NCBI RefSeq assembly: GCF_038007465.1
Contig: NZ_JBBOXF010000001.1
Coordinates: forward strand, 3,545,001 to 3,609,000
Direction of reading: 5' to 3'
DNA length: 64,000 nucleotides
From: Sporosarcina sp. FSL K6-1508
Lineage (GTDB): Bacteria > Bacillota > Bacilli > Bacillales_A > Planococcaceae
How positions within the stretch are numbered: position 1 is the first letter of the stretch; each line of letters begins with the position of its first letter. Below, in pieces: positions 54,085-62,592 of this stretch. The notes below the pieces were generated by a model that saw only the letters and a program-made list of their open reading frames with translations, searched no databases and was not told the origin of the DNA. Made by a program: the position numbers and the translations under genes.

Positions 54085-54642
54085 TTAAGCGCGAGAAACA
54101 TATTCAGATTCCACTGTGTTGATGATGAGTTTATCACCGATATTGACGAAGAATGGTACTTGGACGACAACGCCCGTTTCCATTTTAGCAGGCTTAGAAC
54201 CGCCGCTTGCTGTATCGCCTTTGATGCCTGGCTCAGTTTCTGCAACTTCTAGTATAACTGTTACTGGCAGCTCAACACCAAGTACTTCGTCTTTAAATAA
54301 GATTACATGAACTTCCATATTCTCTTTCAGGAATTTCAACTCATCTTCAATTTGCTTTTCAGGGAGTTCAATTTGTTCGTATGATTCATTATCCATGAAA
54401 ACATGATCGTCACCGTTTGCATAAAGATACTGCATACGACGATTATCAATTTGCGCTTTTGCAACTTTCTCTCCGGCACGGAACGTTTTTTCATTGACGT
54501 TGCCTGAGCGGAGGTTACGCAGTTTCGAGCGTACGAATGCTGCACCTTTACCTGGTTTCACGTGCTGGAAGTCCATGACGCGCCAAATATCCCCGTCAAA
54601 TTCGATTGTTAATCCTGTTTTAAAGTCGTTTACTGAAATCAA
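54085..54642 (-). CDS. efp: Elongation factor P
   Basis: A 185-residue tRNA-shaped translation factor that relieves stalling at polyproline. Three domains: KOW-like N-terminal domain with the loop FQHVKPGKGAAFVRSKLRN (carrying the position that is modified in many species), a middle OB fold and a C-terminal OB fold (TASGGSKPAKMETGVVVQVPFFVNIGDKLIINT). GGAGG before the ATG. Follows pepQ as in B. subtilis. Confidence 0.98.
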   Translation of the reverse strand: MISVNDFKTGLTIEFDGDIWRVMDFQHVKPGKGAAFVRSKLRNLRSGNVNEKTFRAGEKVAKAQIDNRRMQYLYANGDDHVFMDNESYEQIELPEKQIEDELKFLKENMEVHVILFKDEVLGVELPVTVILEVAETEPGIKGDTASGGSKPAKMETGVVVQVPFFVNIGDKLIINTVESEYVSRA

Positions 54643-54667
54643 GATGATTCCTCCAATTGATAATAGA

Positions 54668-55726
54668 TTATAAGATAAGTAGTTCTTTTGTTGAATGTGT
54701 CAGACGTTCATTGCCGTCTTGCGTCATGATGATATCGTCTTCGATACGGACGCCGCCGATCCCAGGCAGATAGATGCCAGGCTCAACCGTGACAACCATA
54801 TTTGGTACAAGCACCATTTCAGAACGGAAAGACAGTGCCGGACCTTCATGCACTTCCAGACCAATACCGTGTCCTGTAGAATGGCCGAATGCTTCACCAT
54901 AGCCTTTTGATTTGATGTAATCTCGTGCAATGGCGTCTGCTTCTATCCCTGTCATACCCGGTTTTATTTCTTTTAAAGCAAGTTCTTGCGCCGCGAGAGT
55001 CACTTCGTAAATTTCTTTCAATTTGTCAGAAGGTTCTCCGACAGCGACAGTACGTGTTATGTCTGAAATATAGCCTTCGTACAATGCCCCGAAGTCAAGT
55101 GTAACCAGGTCACCCGATTCGATTACCTTGTCTGTTGCAACGCCATGTGGAAACGCCCCCCGTAAACCTGACGCTACAATAATTGAAAATGAAGACGAAG
55201 TTGCTCCTTGCTTACGCATAGCAAACTCAAGTTCATTTGACACTTCCAGTTCCGTCACGCCTGGTTTGATAAACGTACAAATATGTGTAAAGGCATCATC
55301 CGCAATTTTTGCCGCTTTTCTTAAAACAGCCAGTTCGTCTTCTGTTTTTACCATGCGCAATTTCTCAACGAGTCCTGAAACAGGCTTCAGCTCAGCTTCG
55401 ACCTTATCATTATATAACTCGTAAAGACCGAATGACATATCATCTTTTTCGAAACCGACTGTTTGAAGCTTCATGTTTTTCACTTGTTCTGCCACTTCTT
55501 CAATGATTGTTGTCGTATGTTGAACGATACGGAAACCATTGATTTCCTTTTCTGCCTGTTCAGTATAACGGAAGTCTGTAATGAATACCGCATCGTCAGA
55601 CGAGATTAGTGCAAGTCCTGCTGTCCCTGTAAATCCTGTCATATAACGACGGTTGTACGGATTTGTTACAAGTAATGCGTCGATACCACGTTCTTTTAAC
55701 AATTCACGAAGTTTAGTCAATTTCAC
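54668..55726 (-). CDS. yqhT: Xaa-Pro dipeptidase/aminopeptidase (M24, YqhT)
   Basis: A 352-residue metallopeptidase removing residues next to proline. Creatinase-like N-terminal domain, then the pita-bread fold with metal ligands in LVTLDFGALYEGYISDITRTVAVGEP, AFGHSTGHGIGLEVHEGP, and MVVTVEPGIYLPGIGGVRIEDD. The start is GTG 55726, five bases after the aroQ stop, with AAAGGGG upstream; longer frames run over aroQ. Confidence 0.94.
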   Translation of the reverse strand: MKLTKLRELLKERGIDALLVTNPYNRRYMTGFTGTAGLALISSDDAVFITDFRYTEQAEKEINGFRIVQHTTTIIEEVAEQVKNMKLQTVGFEKDDMSFGLYELYNDKVEAELKPVSGLVEKLRMVKTEDELAVLRKAAKIADDAFTHICTFIKPGVTELEVSNELEFAMRKQGATSSSFSIIVASGLRGAFPHGVATDKVIESGDLVTLDFGALYEGYISDITRTVAVGEPSDKLKEIYEVTLAAQELALKEIKPGMTGIEADAIARDYIKSKGYGEAFGHSTGHGIGLEVHEGPALSFRSEMVLVPNMVVTVEPGIYLPGIGGVRIEDDIIMTQDGNERLTHSTKELLIL

Positions 55727-55730
55727 AGCT

Positions 55731-56171
55731 TCATACCCCTTTTCTTTGGAGAAGGAAAGCGTGGAAGGCGAGTTCATAACCATCCGTGCCGAACCCTGAT
55801 AACTGGCCAATACAAACGGGTGCAATTACGGATTTCTGTCTAAACGGTTCACGGCTATGTATGTTCGAAATATGTATTTCGATGACAGGTACACTAACTG
55901 ACGCGACAGCATCACGCAGGGCGATACTATAATGCGTAAACGCCCCCGGATTAAAAATAATCCCATCCAGACCAACATCCTCCGCCTCGTGAACCTTATC
56001 GATTAAAGCACCTTCCGAGTTAGATTGGAAGAACCCTAGTTCAACACCTTCCAACGAAGCGATCTTGTCTAGATTACGTTCAACGTCCTCCAATGTTTTT
56101 GCGCCATAAATACCCGGCTCTCTCTTTCCAAGCCTGTTAAGATTGGGTCCGTTCAGAATCAGTAACTTCAT
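55731..56171 (-). CDS. aroQ: Type II 3-dehydroquinate dehydratase
   Basis: A 146-residue dodecameric enzyme of the shikimate pathway. NGPNLNRLGKREPGIYGAKTL with the catalytic arginine/tyrosine loop, FFQSNSEGALID, the NPGAFTHYSIALRDA catalytic segment with the active histidine in VPVIEIHISNIHSREPFR. Same position upstream of yqhT as in B. subtilis. Confidence 0.97.
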   Translation of the reverse strand: MKLLILNGPNLNRLGKREPGIYGAKTLEDVERNLDKIASLEGVELGFFQSNSEGALIDKVHEAEDVGLDGIIFNPGAFTHYSIALRDAVASVSVPVIEIHISNIHSREPFRQKSVIAPVCIGQLSGFGTDGYELAFHAFLLQRKGV

Positions 56172-56233
56172 CGCCGCACCATTCCCCTCACCGTTATCTT
56201 TCCCATTTTATCATATCGTTCTTTTGTAGCAAC

Positions 56234-56662
56234 TCATTTTATGCTTTCATCTGAAAGTTTCTTCATAAACACAGCCGTCCCGGTAATAAATCTGAAAACA
56301 ATGGCCATTAAAGCAAAGTACGGAAGTGATATGGATTTAATGGCAGCCAATGGGGTTTTCGGTGAACCTATCGTCCATTCAACCGCAAAAACAACTATGA
56401 TACCAATGAGTAAAGCGGTGATAGATGGGGGTATTGAAGTAGTGAATGAAACGGCAAAATAAACAATAGCAAATAGCAATACTAGTGCTACAAAAAGTAA
56501 AGCCCATTTGATTGAAAAATGAGCGGAAGCAAACAACTGCCACTTTTTCGCCCAGCCAACAGGCGACCAGTTAATGAAATTAAATAACTGCAGAAATTTG
56601 AGCGCAATTGTCGTGAAAAAAGCGCCAACTAGTGCGGTCCATACTAATGTTTTATTGATCAT
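56234..56662 (-). CDS. yqhR: YqhR-like membrane protein
   Basis: A 142-residue protein with four hydrophobic segments. It contains NFINWSPVGWAKKWQLFASAHFSIKWALLFVALVLLFAIVYF, similar to YqhR of bacilli in size, topology and location between aroQ and yqhQ. Function unknown. GGAGG upstream of the ATG, 62 bases before aroQ. Confidence 0.8.
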   Translation of the reverse strand: MINKTLVWTALVGAFFTTIALKFLQLFNFINWSPVGWAKKWQLFASAHFSIKWALLFVALVLLFAIVYFAVSFTTSIPPSITALLIGIIVVFAVEWTIGSPKTPLAAIKSISLPYFALMAIVFRFITGTAVFMKKLSDESIK

Positions 56663-56791
56663 GAAAATCCCTCCTATATAAAGTGTCGGGAGGTTCAGAA
56701 CATTTTAAACATCATTGTGGAGAGTAACGTCGTTTTTTAGTATAATGAATTACAGAGTGAAGCTGATATAAAAGAAAGTGTGGGTAAATGT

Positions 56792-57769
56792 ATGGGAAAA
56801 GAACAACAACCCCCTGCTTATGGGGGGCAAGCACTCGTCGAGGGCGTTATGTTCGCCGGTAAAAGTCATACGGTCGCAGCGATTAGACGGAAGGATAATA
56901 CAATCGATTACTTCCATCTCCCAAAAGAAAAAAATAATGTCCGGATGAAACTGAAAAAAATTCCATTTGTTCGCGGTATTATTGCTTTACTCGAATCTGC
57001 CGGTATCGGATCGCGGCATTTAACATTTTCGAGCGAACGGTACGATGTAATGCCAGGTGAAGAAATTGAGCAGGAAAAAGAAGAGACATCCAAATTAGCG
57101 ATGATTCTCGGTGTCGCCGCTGTCGGTGCATTATCCTTACTATTCGGCAAGTTCGTCTTCACACTTATCCCAGTATTTCTCGCACAGGCTTTACAGTTTG
57201 CAGCTCCAGGAAAAACAGCGCAAATTCTACTTGAAAGTTTATTTAAACTCCTATTGCTCCTGTCGTATATTTCGCTCATTTCAATGACTCCCCTTATTAA
57301 GCGGGTATTCCAGTACCACGGAGCTGAACACAAGGTAATCAACGCATACGAGAATAACTTACCTTTGACAGTAGAAAATGTACAGTTGCAGTCAAGGCTT
57401 CATTTTCGTTGCGGAAGCAGTTTCATGCTATTCACGGTAATTGTGGGAATGTTTATCTACTTCCTCGTACCCACTGATCCATTTTGGTTACGCATTGTAA
57501 ATCGAATACTTCTCATTCCGGTTGTGCTTGGTATTTCTTTCGAAGTCTTGCAATTAACAAACTCGCTCCGCAATGTTCCTATCCTGAAATATTTGGGCTA
57601 TCCAGGATTATGGCTTCAGTTATTGACGACGAAAGATCCCGATGACAAGCAAGTCGAAGTCTCAATTGCTTCATTCGAGAGGTTGCTAGAAATTGAAGTA
57701 CATGGCGTTGAAGCAGTGGAAGCAATATCGAAAAAAGAATCAGAATCAGATACTGTTCCTGTAACTTAA
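56792..57769 (+). CDS. yqhQ: DUF1385 membrane protein YqhQ
   Basis: A 325-residue protein. N-terminal AYGGQALVEGVMFAGKSHTVAAIRRKDN is the DUF1385 signature; then about five hydrophobic segments, YHGAEHKVINAYENNLPLTVENVQLQSRLHFRCGSSFMLF with conserved histidines and cysteine, and LKYLGYPGLWLQLLTTKDPDDKQVEVSIASFE. Likely metal-dependent but unassigned. I start at ATG 56792 by comparison with the B. subtilis N-terminus; an in-frame GTG lies at 56780. Transcribed away from yqhR. Confidence 0.92.
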   Translation: MGKEQQPPAYGGQALVEGVMFAGKSHTVAAIRRKDNTIDYFHLPKEKNNVRMKLKKIPFVRGIIALLESAGIGSRHLTFSSERYDVMPGEEIEQEKEETSKLAMILGVAAVGALSLLFGKFVFTLIPVFLAQALQFAAPGKTAQILLESLFKLLLLLSYISLISMTPLIKRVFQYHGAEHKVINAYENNLPLTVENVQLQSRLHFRCGSSFMLFTVIVGMFIYFLVPTDPFWLRIVNRILLIPVVLGISFEVLQLTNSLRNVPILKYLGYPGLWLQLLTTKDPDDKQVEVSIASFERLLEIEVHGVEAVEAISKKESESDTVPVT

Positions 57770-57770
57770 G

Positions 57771-57814
57771 AAAAGGTTGGTGCTTGCCGATTAGGGCAAG
57801 CATCAACCTTTTTT
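57771..57814. terminator. Bidirectional terminator between yqhQ and lipM
   Basis: AAAAGGTTG-TGCTTGCC with GGCAAGCA-CAACCTTTT, 17-bp stem with one G-T pair, T runs on both strands. Confidence 0.93.
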
Positions 57815-57822
57815 CTATTTCG

Positions 57823-58659
57823 TTATTTTTTGAATGTCCACTCATCGTTCGCGTATTTCTTCCGTTCGATTTCCAAAACAAATTCAAGTTGTGTCTCTGT
57901 TAAGTCAAAAGGCTCGAGTTTCATATCAAGCGCTTCTTCAAATCCTTTCGAAAACGCTTCAACACATTCACTGACCGACACCGGCCGATTGGCCAACCTG
58001 TCAATTGCTACTGCTTTTTCCGGTAAGCTGATACGCATCTGTTCACGCTGCTCTTCCGATTTAAATTTAAAAAGAGAAACAAGCTTATTTTCATCCAGAC
58101 TTAAAAGTATCGCGCCATGCTGCAAAATGACACCTTTCTGTCTTGTCTGCGCACTGCCCGCAACTTTCTTTCCCTCGACAACCAGTTCATACCAACTCGG
58201 TGTGTCAAAACAGACTGCACTCTTCGGCTTTTTCAAATCAGCGCTCTGTTGTGCTGTTTGCGGTACCGAAAATGTCGCGTCTAGTCCGAGATTACGGAAA
58301 CCTTCGAGCAAACCGCTAGAAATGACACGATAGGCTTCTGTCACCGTTTCTGGCATATCTGGATAACTTTCGCTGACAATCACGCTATATGTAAGCTCAT
58401 GCTCATGCAGGACGCCCCTGCCCCCGGTCGGACGCCTGACGAAACCAAGTCCATTCTTTTTCACTTCGACCATATTTATTTCTTTTTCGACACTTTGAAA
58501 ATAGCCGATCGACAGTGTAGCTGGTTCCCATTCGTAAAACCGGAGTACTGGACCAATTTCCCCTTTACTATGCCACTCTAGTAGCGCTTCATCAAGAGCC
58601 ATGTTAAATGAAGCGCTGCATTTTCCTGAATTAATGAAACTCCAAACAGTTTTCTCCAT
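57823..58659 (-). CDS. lipM: Octanoyltransferase LipM
   Basis: A 278-residue biotin/lipoate-ligase-fold enzyme that transfers octanoate from acyl carrier protein to GcvH, the first step of lipoate assembly. The catalytic Cys is at residue 150 (PKSAVCFDTPSWYEL), the position known for B. subtilis LipM, with the lysine in EGKKVAGSAQ. RRPTGGRGVLHEHELTYSV is the family substrate loop. Nearby gcvPA/gcvPB and the bkd E2 need lipoate. Confidence 0.95.
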   Translation of the reverse strand: MEKTVWSFINSGKCSASFNMALDEALLEWHSKGEIGPVLRFYEWEPATLSIGYFQSVEKEINMVEVKKNGLGFVRRPTGGRGVLHEHELTYSVIVSESYPDMPETVTEAYRVISSGLLEGFRNLGLDATFSVPQTAQQSADLKKPKSAVCFDTPSWYELVVEGKKVAGSAQTRQKGVILQHGAILLSLDENKLVSLFKFKSEEQREQMRISLPEKAVAIDRLANRPVSVSECVEAFSKGFEEALDMKLEPFDLTETQLEFVLEIERKKYANDEWTFKK

Positions 58660-58760
58660 CTGAATTCCCCCTCTACAACGAATTTCATTTTAGCATTCTC
58701 ATTGAACAAGTGCCACTCAATCTTTATAATGAAAAAGTAGAGAGAAAGGGGAAAGTTGTT

Positions 58761-59138
58761 GTGAACTATTATTTTTTAGGAGCCGTAGCTCTCATCGTGA
58801 TCATTTACTTCGTCGTAACAATGTTGCGTCTTAATAAAGCGGTTACAAACTTAACACAAGAACAATTTATCGAAGGGTATCGGAAAGCGCAGCTAATCGA
58901 CGTACGTGAAACAAAAGATTATGACGCTGGTCATATTTTAGGGGCGCGTAACATTCCGTATTCTCAGTTCCGCCAGCGCTTCAAAGAAATCCGTTCGGAC
59001 AAGCCTGTTTACTTGTATGACCAAAACGGCGGAAAAAGTGCACGTGCTGCACTTTTTTTAAAGAAAAAGGACTATCAACAGCTATTCCATCTGCAAGGCG
59101 GTTTCCGTCAGTGGACAGGTAAAGTAAAAAGTAAATAA
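58761..59138 (+). CDS. yqhL: YqhL-like rhodanese-domain membrane protein lacking the active cysteine
   Basis: A 125-residue protein: N-terminal transmembrane helix (about 3-24) and a cytoplasmic rhodanese domain (FIEGYRKAQLIDVRETKDYDAGHILGARNIPYSQF ... LQGGFRQWTGKVK). The loop that normally holds the catalytic cysteine reads VYLYDQNGGKSARAA, with Asp where YqhL of B. subtilis has Cys (from memory). It therefore cannot form a persulfide and may be a binding protein. GTG start with AAAGGGG upstream. Divergent from lipM and followed by a terminator. Confidence 0.88.
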   Translation: MNYYFLGAVALIVIIYFVVTMLRLNKAVTNLTQEQFIEGYRKAQLIDVRETKDYDAGHILGARNIPYSQFRQRFKEIRSDKPVYLYDQNGGKSARAALFLKKKDYQQLFHLQGGFRQWTGKVKSK

Positions 59139-59142
59139 AATG

Positions 59143-59173
59143 AAAAGTTCTTCCTTTCCGGAGGAACTTTTTT
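59143..59173 (+). terminator. Terminator after yqhL
   Basis: AAAAGTTCTTCC pairs with GGAGGAACTTTT, followed by T residues. It overlaps the ribosome-site region ahead of the AAA ATPase gene only loosely (that gene starts at 59204). Confidence 0.85.
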
Positions 59174-59203
59174 CTACTACTAAAGTATGGAATGGAGCAG
59201 CAT

Positions 59204-60469
59204 ATGAAAAAAACAATTTTATTTCCAATAAGCGACGACATACGTGAAAAACTACCGTATTACGAAGACTTTGCCACTGTCAATCGTCACATCGTAAACC
59301 AGTTGAATGAGCGAAAACAGCAGGATTGGCAAGTCATCCATGCGGAAGAGCTCATTGCTCATGCAGAATCAGTCATCGATGATTTGATGAAAAAAGGAAA
59401 GTTACGCTATGAATCACTTGGACATGTTTACGGCGTAAGGCCAACTGGTAAAGTTGAGCGCTCCGATTCAGATAACGGCTTTAATTTACGTGTTTCTGAA
59501 TCAATTGAAAACCAACTGCTTTACTTCCCTGACTTCGATGTTGCATTTACACAACTACTATATTTTGTTGGCAATGGTACGACTTGGCCTGAATTTCAAC
59601 TTTTCGCTTCGTCTGCTGACAAAGTAAAGATATTTATCGAAGAAGTGAATCATTTGCAACGCGAGATGATGAAGACGACAATTACTTACCTTGTCGATAC
59701 AGATAACGGAGTTGAAAAGAAAAGTTTTGAACATGGTGAAAAAGTCAGCCGAGTGGATGTGCTTATTGAGGATACGATGAAAAGTGATATTTTCCGTACC
59801 ATTGATGAATTTTTTAAAGATGATGGATCGTTCTATAAGGAATATGGATTGCCTTATAAACGAGGGATTCTATTGTATGGCGCGCCTGGTAACGGTAAGA
59901 CGACACTTGTTCGTTCTATCACTGGTTCTACATCTGCGCCAGTTATTTATTGGCAAATAACAGAACATACAGGCAGCTATTCCGTTCAAGAAGTTTTCAA
60001 TACCGTTGCAAGAATGGCTCCTGCCATCCTAGTCATTGAAGATATCGATTCAATGCCCGAACATACACGAAGTTCATTTCTCAATACGCTAGACGGCGCT
60101 CGCGTCCGTGCAGGGCTCTTTATTATAGGAACGACTAATTATCCCGAAAAAATTGACCCTGCGCTTATTAACCGTGCAGGCCGCTTTGACAGCACATATG
60201 AAATCCCATCCCCTTCCCCGGAGGTACGCCGTAACTATATGATGAAACTAGATAAAAAGGGATTATTTAATGACGAACAATTGGATGATATGACAAAGCG
60301 TACTGGAGGTTTATCCGTTTCACAACTCAATGAATTATATATGTCCGTCGCACTCGGCTTTCATTATGAAGGAACAATCGAATATGACAGACGAATCAAA
60401 GATTTACAAAAACAGCACAAGCGGTCAACAAAAGGGAATTGGGAGCAAGAAGGTTCCATTGGATTTTAA
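59204..60469 (+). CDS. AAA-family ATPase of unknown role
   Basis: A 421-residue protein with an N-terminal domain of about 190 residues that I do not recognise and one AAA module: Walker A GAPGNGKTTLVRS, Walker B AILVIEDIDSMPEHTRSS, sensor 1 IIGTTNYPEKIDPALINRAGRFD including the arginine finger, and a helical lid ending GGLSVSQLNELYMSVALGFHYE. The module resembles Bcs1 and proteasomal/classic AAA proteins rather than ClpX or FtsH. No protease domain and no membrane helix. GGAG lies before ATG 59204. It is alone on its transcript. Confidence 0.85.
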   Translation: MKKTILFPISDDIREKLPYYEDFATVNRHIVNQLNERKQQDWQVIHAEELIAHAESVIDDLMKKGKLRYESLGHVYGVRPTGKVERSDSDNGFNLRVSESIENQLLYFPDFDVAFTQLLYFVGNGTTWPEFQLFASSADKVKIFIEEVNHLQREMMKTTITYLVDTDNGVEKKSFEHGEKVSRVDVLIEDTMKSDIFRTIDEFFKDDGSFYKEYGLPYKRGILLYGAPGNGKTTLVRSITGSTSAPVIYWQITEHTGSYSVQEVFNTVARMAPAILVIEDIDSMPEHTRSSFLNTLDGARVRAGLFIIGTTNYPEKIDPALINRAGRFDSTYEIPSPSPEVRRNYMMKLDKKGLFNDEQLDDMTKRTGGLSVSQLNELYMSVALGFHYEGTIEYDRRIKDLQKQHKRSTKGNWEQEGSIGF

Positions 60470-60502
60470 AAAAGAGAAGCCAGAATGGCTTCTCTTTTTT
60501 AC
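60468..60502 (+). terminator. Terminator after the AAA ATPase gene
   Basis: AAAAAAGAGAAGCC and GGCTTCTCTTTTTT form a perfect 14-bp stem with a 5-base loop. Confidence 0.93.
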
Positions 60503-60582
60503 ATTTAAGTTCAGTTTCATTTCGAAAAAAGGGATGATGGGCTGTTTTCCGGACGTTTTCGAACGTTAAAGAAGAATGTTCT

Positions 60583-60966
60583 TTACCGTTCAATTAATAC
60601 CTTTCCCGCTAGATTTTCACTTTGAGAAAAATGTAAAACTATGACCAATATCAATGCAAGCGCCGGGAAAGTTATCAATGATCTGACTGCAATCACCTGT
60701 GATTGTACAGTCATAGAAAACACAAGGATAAAATTAGCATAAACGAACAGAATCAGAAAGAAGAGCCCGCTTGTCAAAATCACATTAGTAACTCTTTCGA
60801 TGTTATTCCCACTAATTATTACATACAAAAGAAATGGCATAGCGCATAAAAGAGCAAGTAATAAGTAATTCAGATTGCTTAGTCCGCCTTCCAATAAAAA
60901 GTTCCCTACTAGAAGATGCAAGATAATAGAAGTTCCAAAAATCATTAGAAAATACCTACGATGCAT
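60583..60966 (-). CDS. Small polytopic membrane protein, possibly with a shifted start
   Basis: 127 residues with four hydrophobic segments (about 6-25, 31-52, 62-82, 95-115). Family not recognised. The ATG at 60966 lacks a ribosome site. A good AAAGGGG site precedes a GTG/ATG about 40 bases upstream in another frame, and the frame upstream of 60966 stays open (ENEAFKNLFIRFM). One extra A in the GTGAGGAAAATG stretch would join them and give a 140-residue protein. This could be a real mutation or a sequencing slip. Confidence 0.6.
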   Translation of the reverse strand: MHRRYFLMIFGTSIILHLLVGNFLLEGGLSNLNYLLLALLCAMPFLLYVIISGNNIERVTNVILTSGLFFLILFVYANFILVFSMTVQSQVIAVRSLITFPALALILVIVLHFSQSENLAGKVLIER

Positions 60967-61070
60967 AAATCGAATAAAGAGGTTTTTGAATGCTTCATTT
61001 TCCTCACTCCCCTTTTGTTACTCCTATGTATCAAAAGAAGATAAACTCACTTCATATTAATTAACAGAGC

Positions 61071-61116
61071 AAACACGAAAAGCCTATATCCATAAGATTA
61101 TAGGCTTTTCGTGTTT
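61071..61116 (-). terminator. Terminator of the gcv operon
   Basis: AAACACGAAAAGCCTA with TAGGCTTTTCGTGTTT, a 16-bp perfect stem just after the gcvPB stop. Confidence 0.93.
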
Positions 61117-61131
61117 GTGATTATATTCTAC

Positions 61132-62592
61132 TTATGCCTTTAAATAACGCAAAACAGGCTGACGTGCCGCTTTCGTTTCATCAAGCCGATTGATGACCGT
61201 TGTATGCGGTGCGTTCTGTACGATTTCTGGATTTTCCTCAACTTCTTTTGCAATTTGAATGAGCGCATCGCAGAATGCATCAAGTGTTTCTTTCGATTCT
61301 GTTTCCGTTGGTTCAATCATCATGCCTTCCTCGACGTTAAGCGGGAAGTAAATTGTTGGTGGGTGATAGCCAAAGTCAAGCAAGCGTTTTGCCATATCAA
61401 GAGTACGTACACCAAGTTTCTTTTGACGACGACCTGATAAGACGAATTCGTGTTTACAATGACGGTTATATGGCAAATCGAAATGTGGCTCCAATCTGCG
61501 CATCATGTAGTTCGCATTCAATACGGCATATTCCGTAACAGCTTTCAGGCCATCTGGCCCCATAGAACGAATATACGTGTATGCACGCAGATAGATACCG
61601 AAGTTACCGTAGAACGGTTTAACACGGCCAATCGATTGTGGCAAATTGTATTCAAATGTGTAAACTTCATCTTTTTTCACAAGGACTGGTTTGGGAAGGA
61701 ATGGAATAAGATCCTTCTTCACGCCAACCGGACCCGAACCTGGTCCACCGCCACCATGTGGTCCTGTGAATGTTTTGTGCAAGTTCAAGTGAACTGCATC
61801 GAAGCCCATATCGCCAGGACGTGCTTTAGACATAACTGCGTTCAAGTTTGCGCCGTCATAATAAAGTTTTCCTCCAGCAGCGTGGACAATCTCAGCCATT
61901 TCAAGAATTTCTTCTTCGAAAAGACCAAGCGTATTCGGGTTCGTCAGCATAAGTGCAGCTGTGTCATCTCCTACATGTCGTTTTAGATCTTCAAGATCTA
62001 CAAGTCCGTCTTCACCTGATTTGACTGTAATCGTATCGAAACCAGCAACTGTAGCTGAAGCCGGGTTTGTACCGTGTGCAGAATCGGGAACAAGTACTTT
62101 CGTACGTTTGAAGTCGCCGTTAGCTTCGTGGAAAGCCCGAATCATCATCAAAGCTGTCCACTCGCCGTGCGCTCCCGCTGCCGGTTGAAGTGTCACTTCA
62201 TCCATTCCTGTAATTTCTACAAGATGTTCTTGTAAATCATACAGAACTTCCAGTGCGCCTTGAACAGTCGACTCATCTTGTAATGGGTGAATATTCGCGA
62301 ATCCAGGATAACGTGCAACGGATTCGTTGATTTTCGGATTATATTTCATCGTACATGATCCAAGTGGATAAAATCCTGAATCGATACCATGGTTACGATT
62401 GGAAAGTGCAGTGTAATGACGCATAATGTCAAGTTCAGAAACTTCCGGAAGTTCAGCAGCTTCCTCGCGTACAAATCCCTTTGGTAATAGATTGGAAAGG
62501 TCAAGTTCAGGGACATCAAGTTCAGGAAGACTATAACCTATCCGTCCTTCTCTAGTAAGTTCGAAAATTAACGCCTGGTTATCTTTATGCAT
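61132..62592 (-). CDS. gcvPB: Glycine dehydrogenase (decarboxylating) subunit 2
   Basis: The PLP-carrying half of the glycine cleavage P protein, 486 residues. PLP lysine in AVHLNLHKTFTGPHGGGGPGSGPVGV, LQPAAGAHGEWTALMMIRAFH, and the end FPLNVEEGMMIEPTETESK. ATG 62592 overlaps the gcvPA stop by eight bases (ATGCATAA) with GGAGG upstream; the longer frame would extend 30 bases further into gcvPA. P protein decarboxylates glycine and passes the aminomethyl group to lipoyl GcvH. Confidence 0.97.
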   Translation of the reverse strand: MHKDNQALIFELTREGRIGYSLPELDVPELDLSNLLPKGFVREEAAELPEVSELDIMRHYTALSNRNHGIDSGFYPLGSCTMKYNPKINESVARYPGFANIHPLQDESTVQGALEVLYDLQEHLVEITGMDEVTLQPAAGAHGEWTALMMIRAFHEANGDFKRTKVLVPDSAHGTNPASATVAGFDTITVKSGEDGLVDLEDLKRHVGDDTAALMLTNPNTLGLFEEEILEMAEIVHAAGGKLYYDGANLNAVMSKARPGDMGFDAVHLNLHKTFTGPHGGGGPGSGPVGVKKDLIPFLPKPVLVKKDEVYTFEYNLPQSIGRVKPFYGNFGIYLRAYTYIRSMGPDGLKAVTEYAVLNANYMMRRLEPHFDLPYNRHCKHEFVLSGRRQKKLGVRTLDMAKRLLDFGYHPPTIYFPLNVEEGMMIEPTETESKETLDAFCDALIQIAKEVEENPEIVQNAPHTTVINRLDETKAARQPVLRYLKA

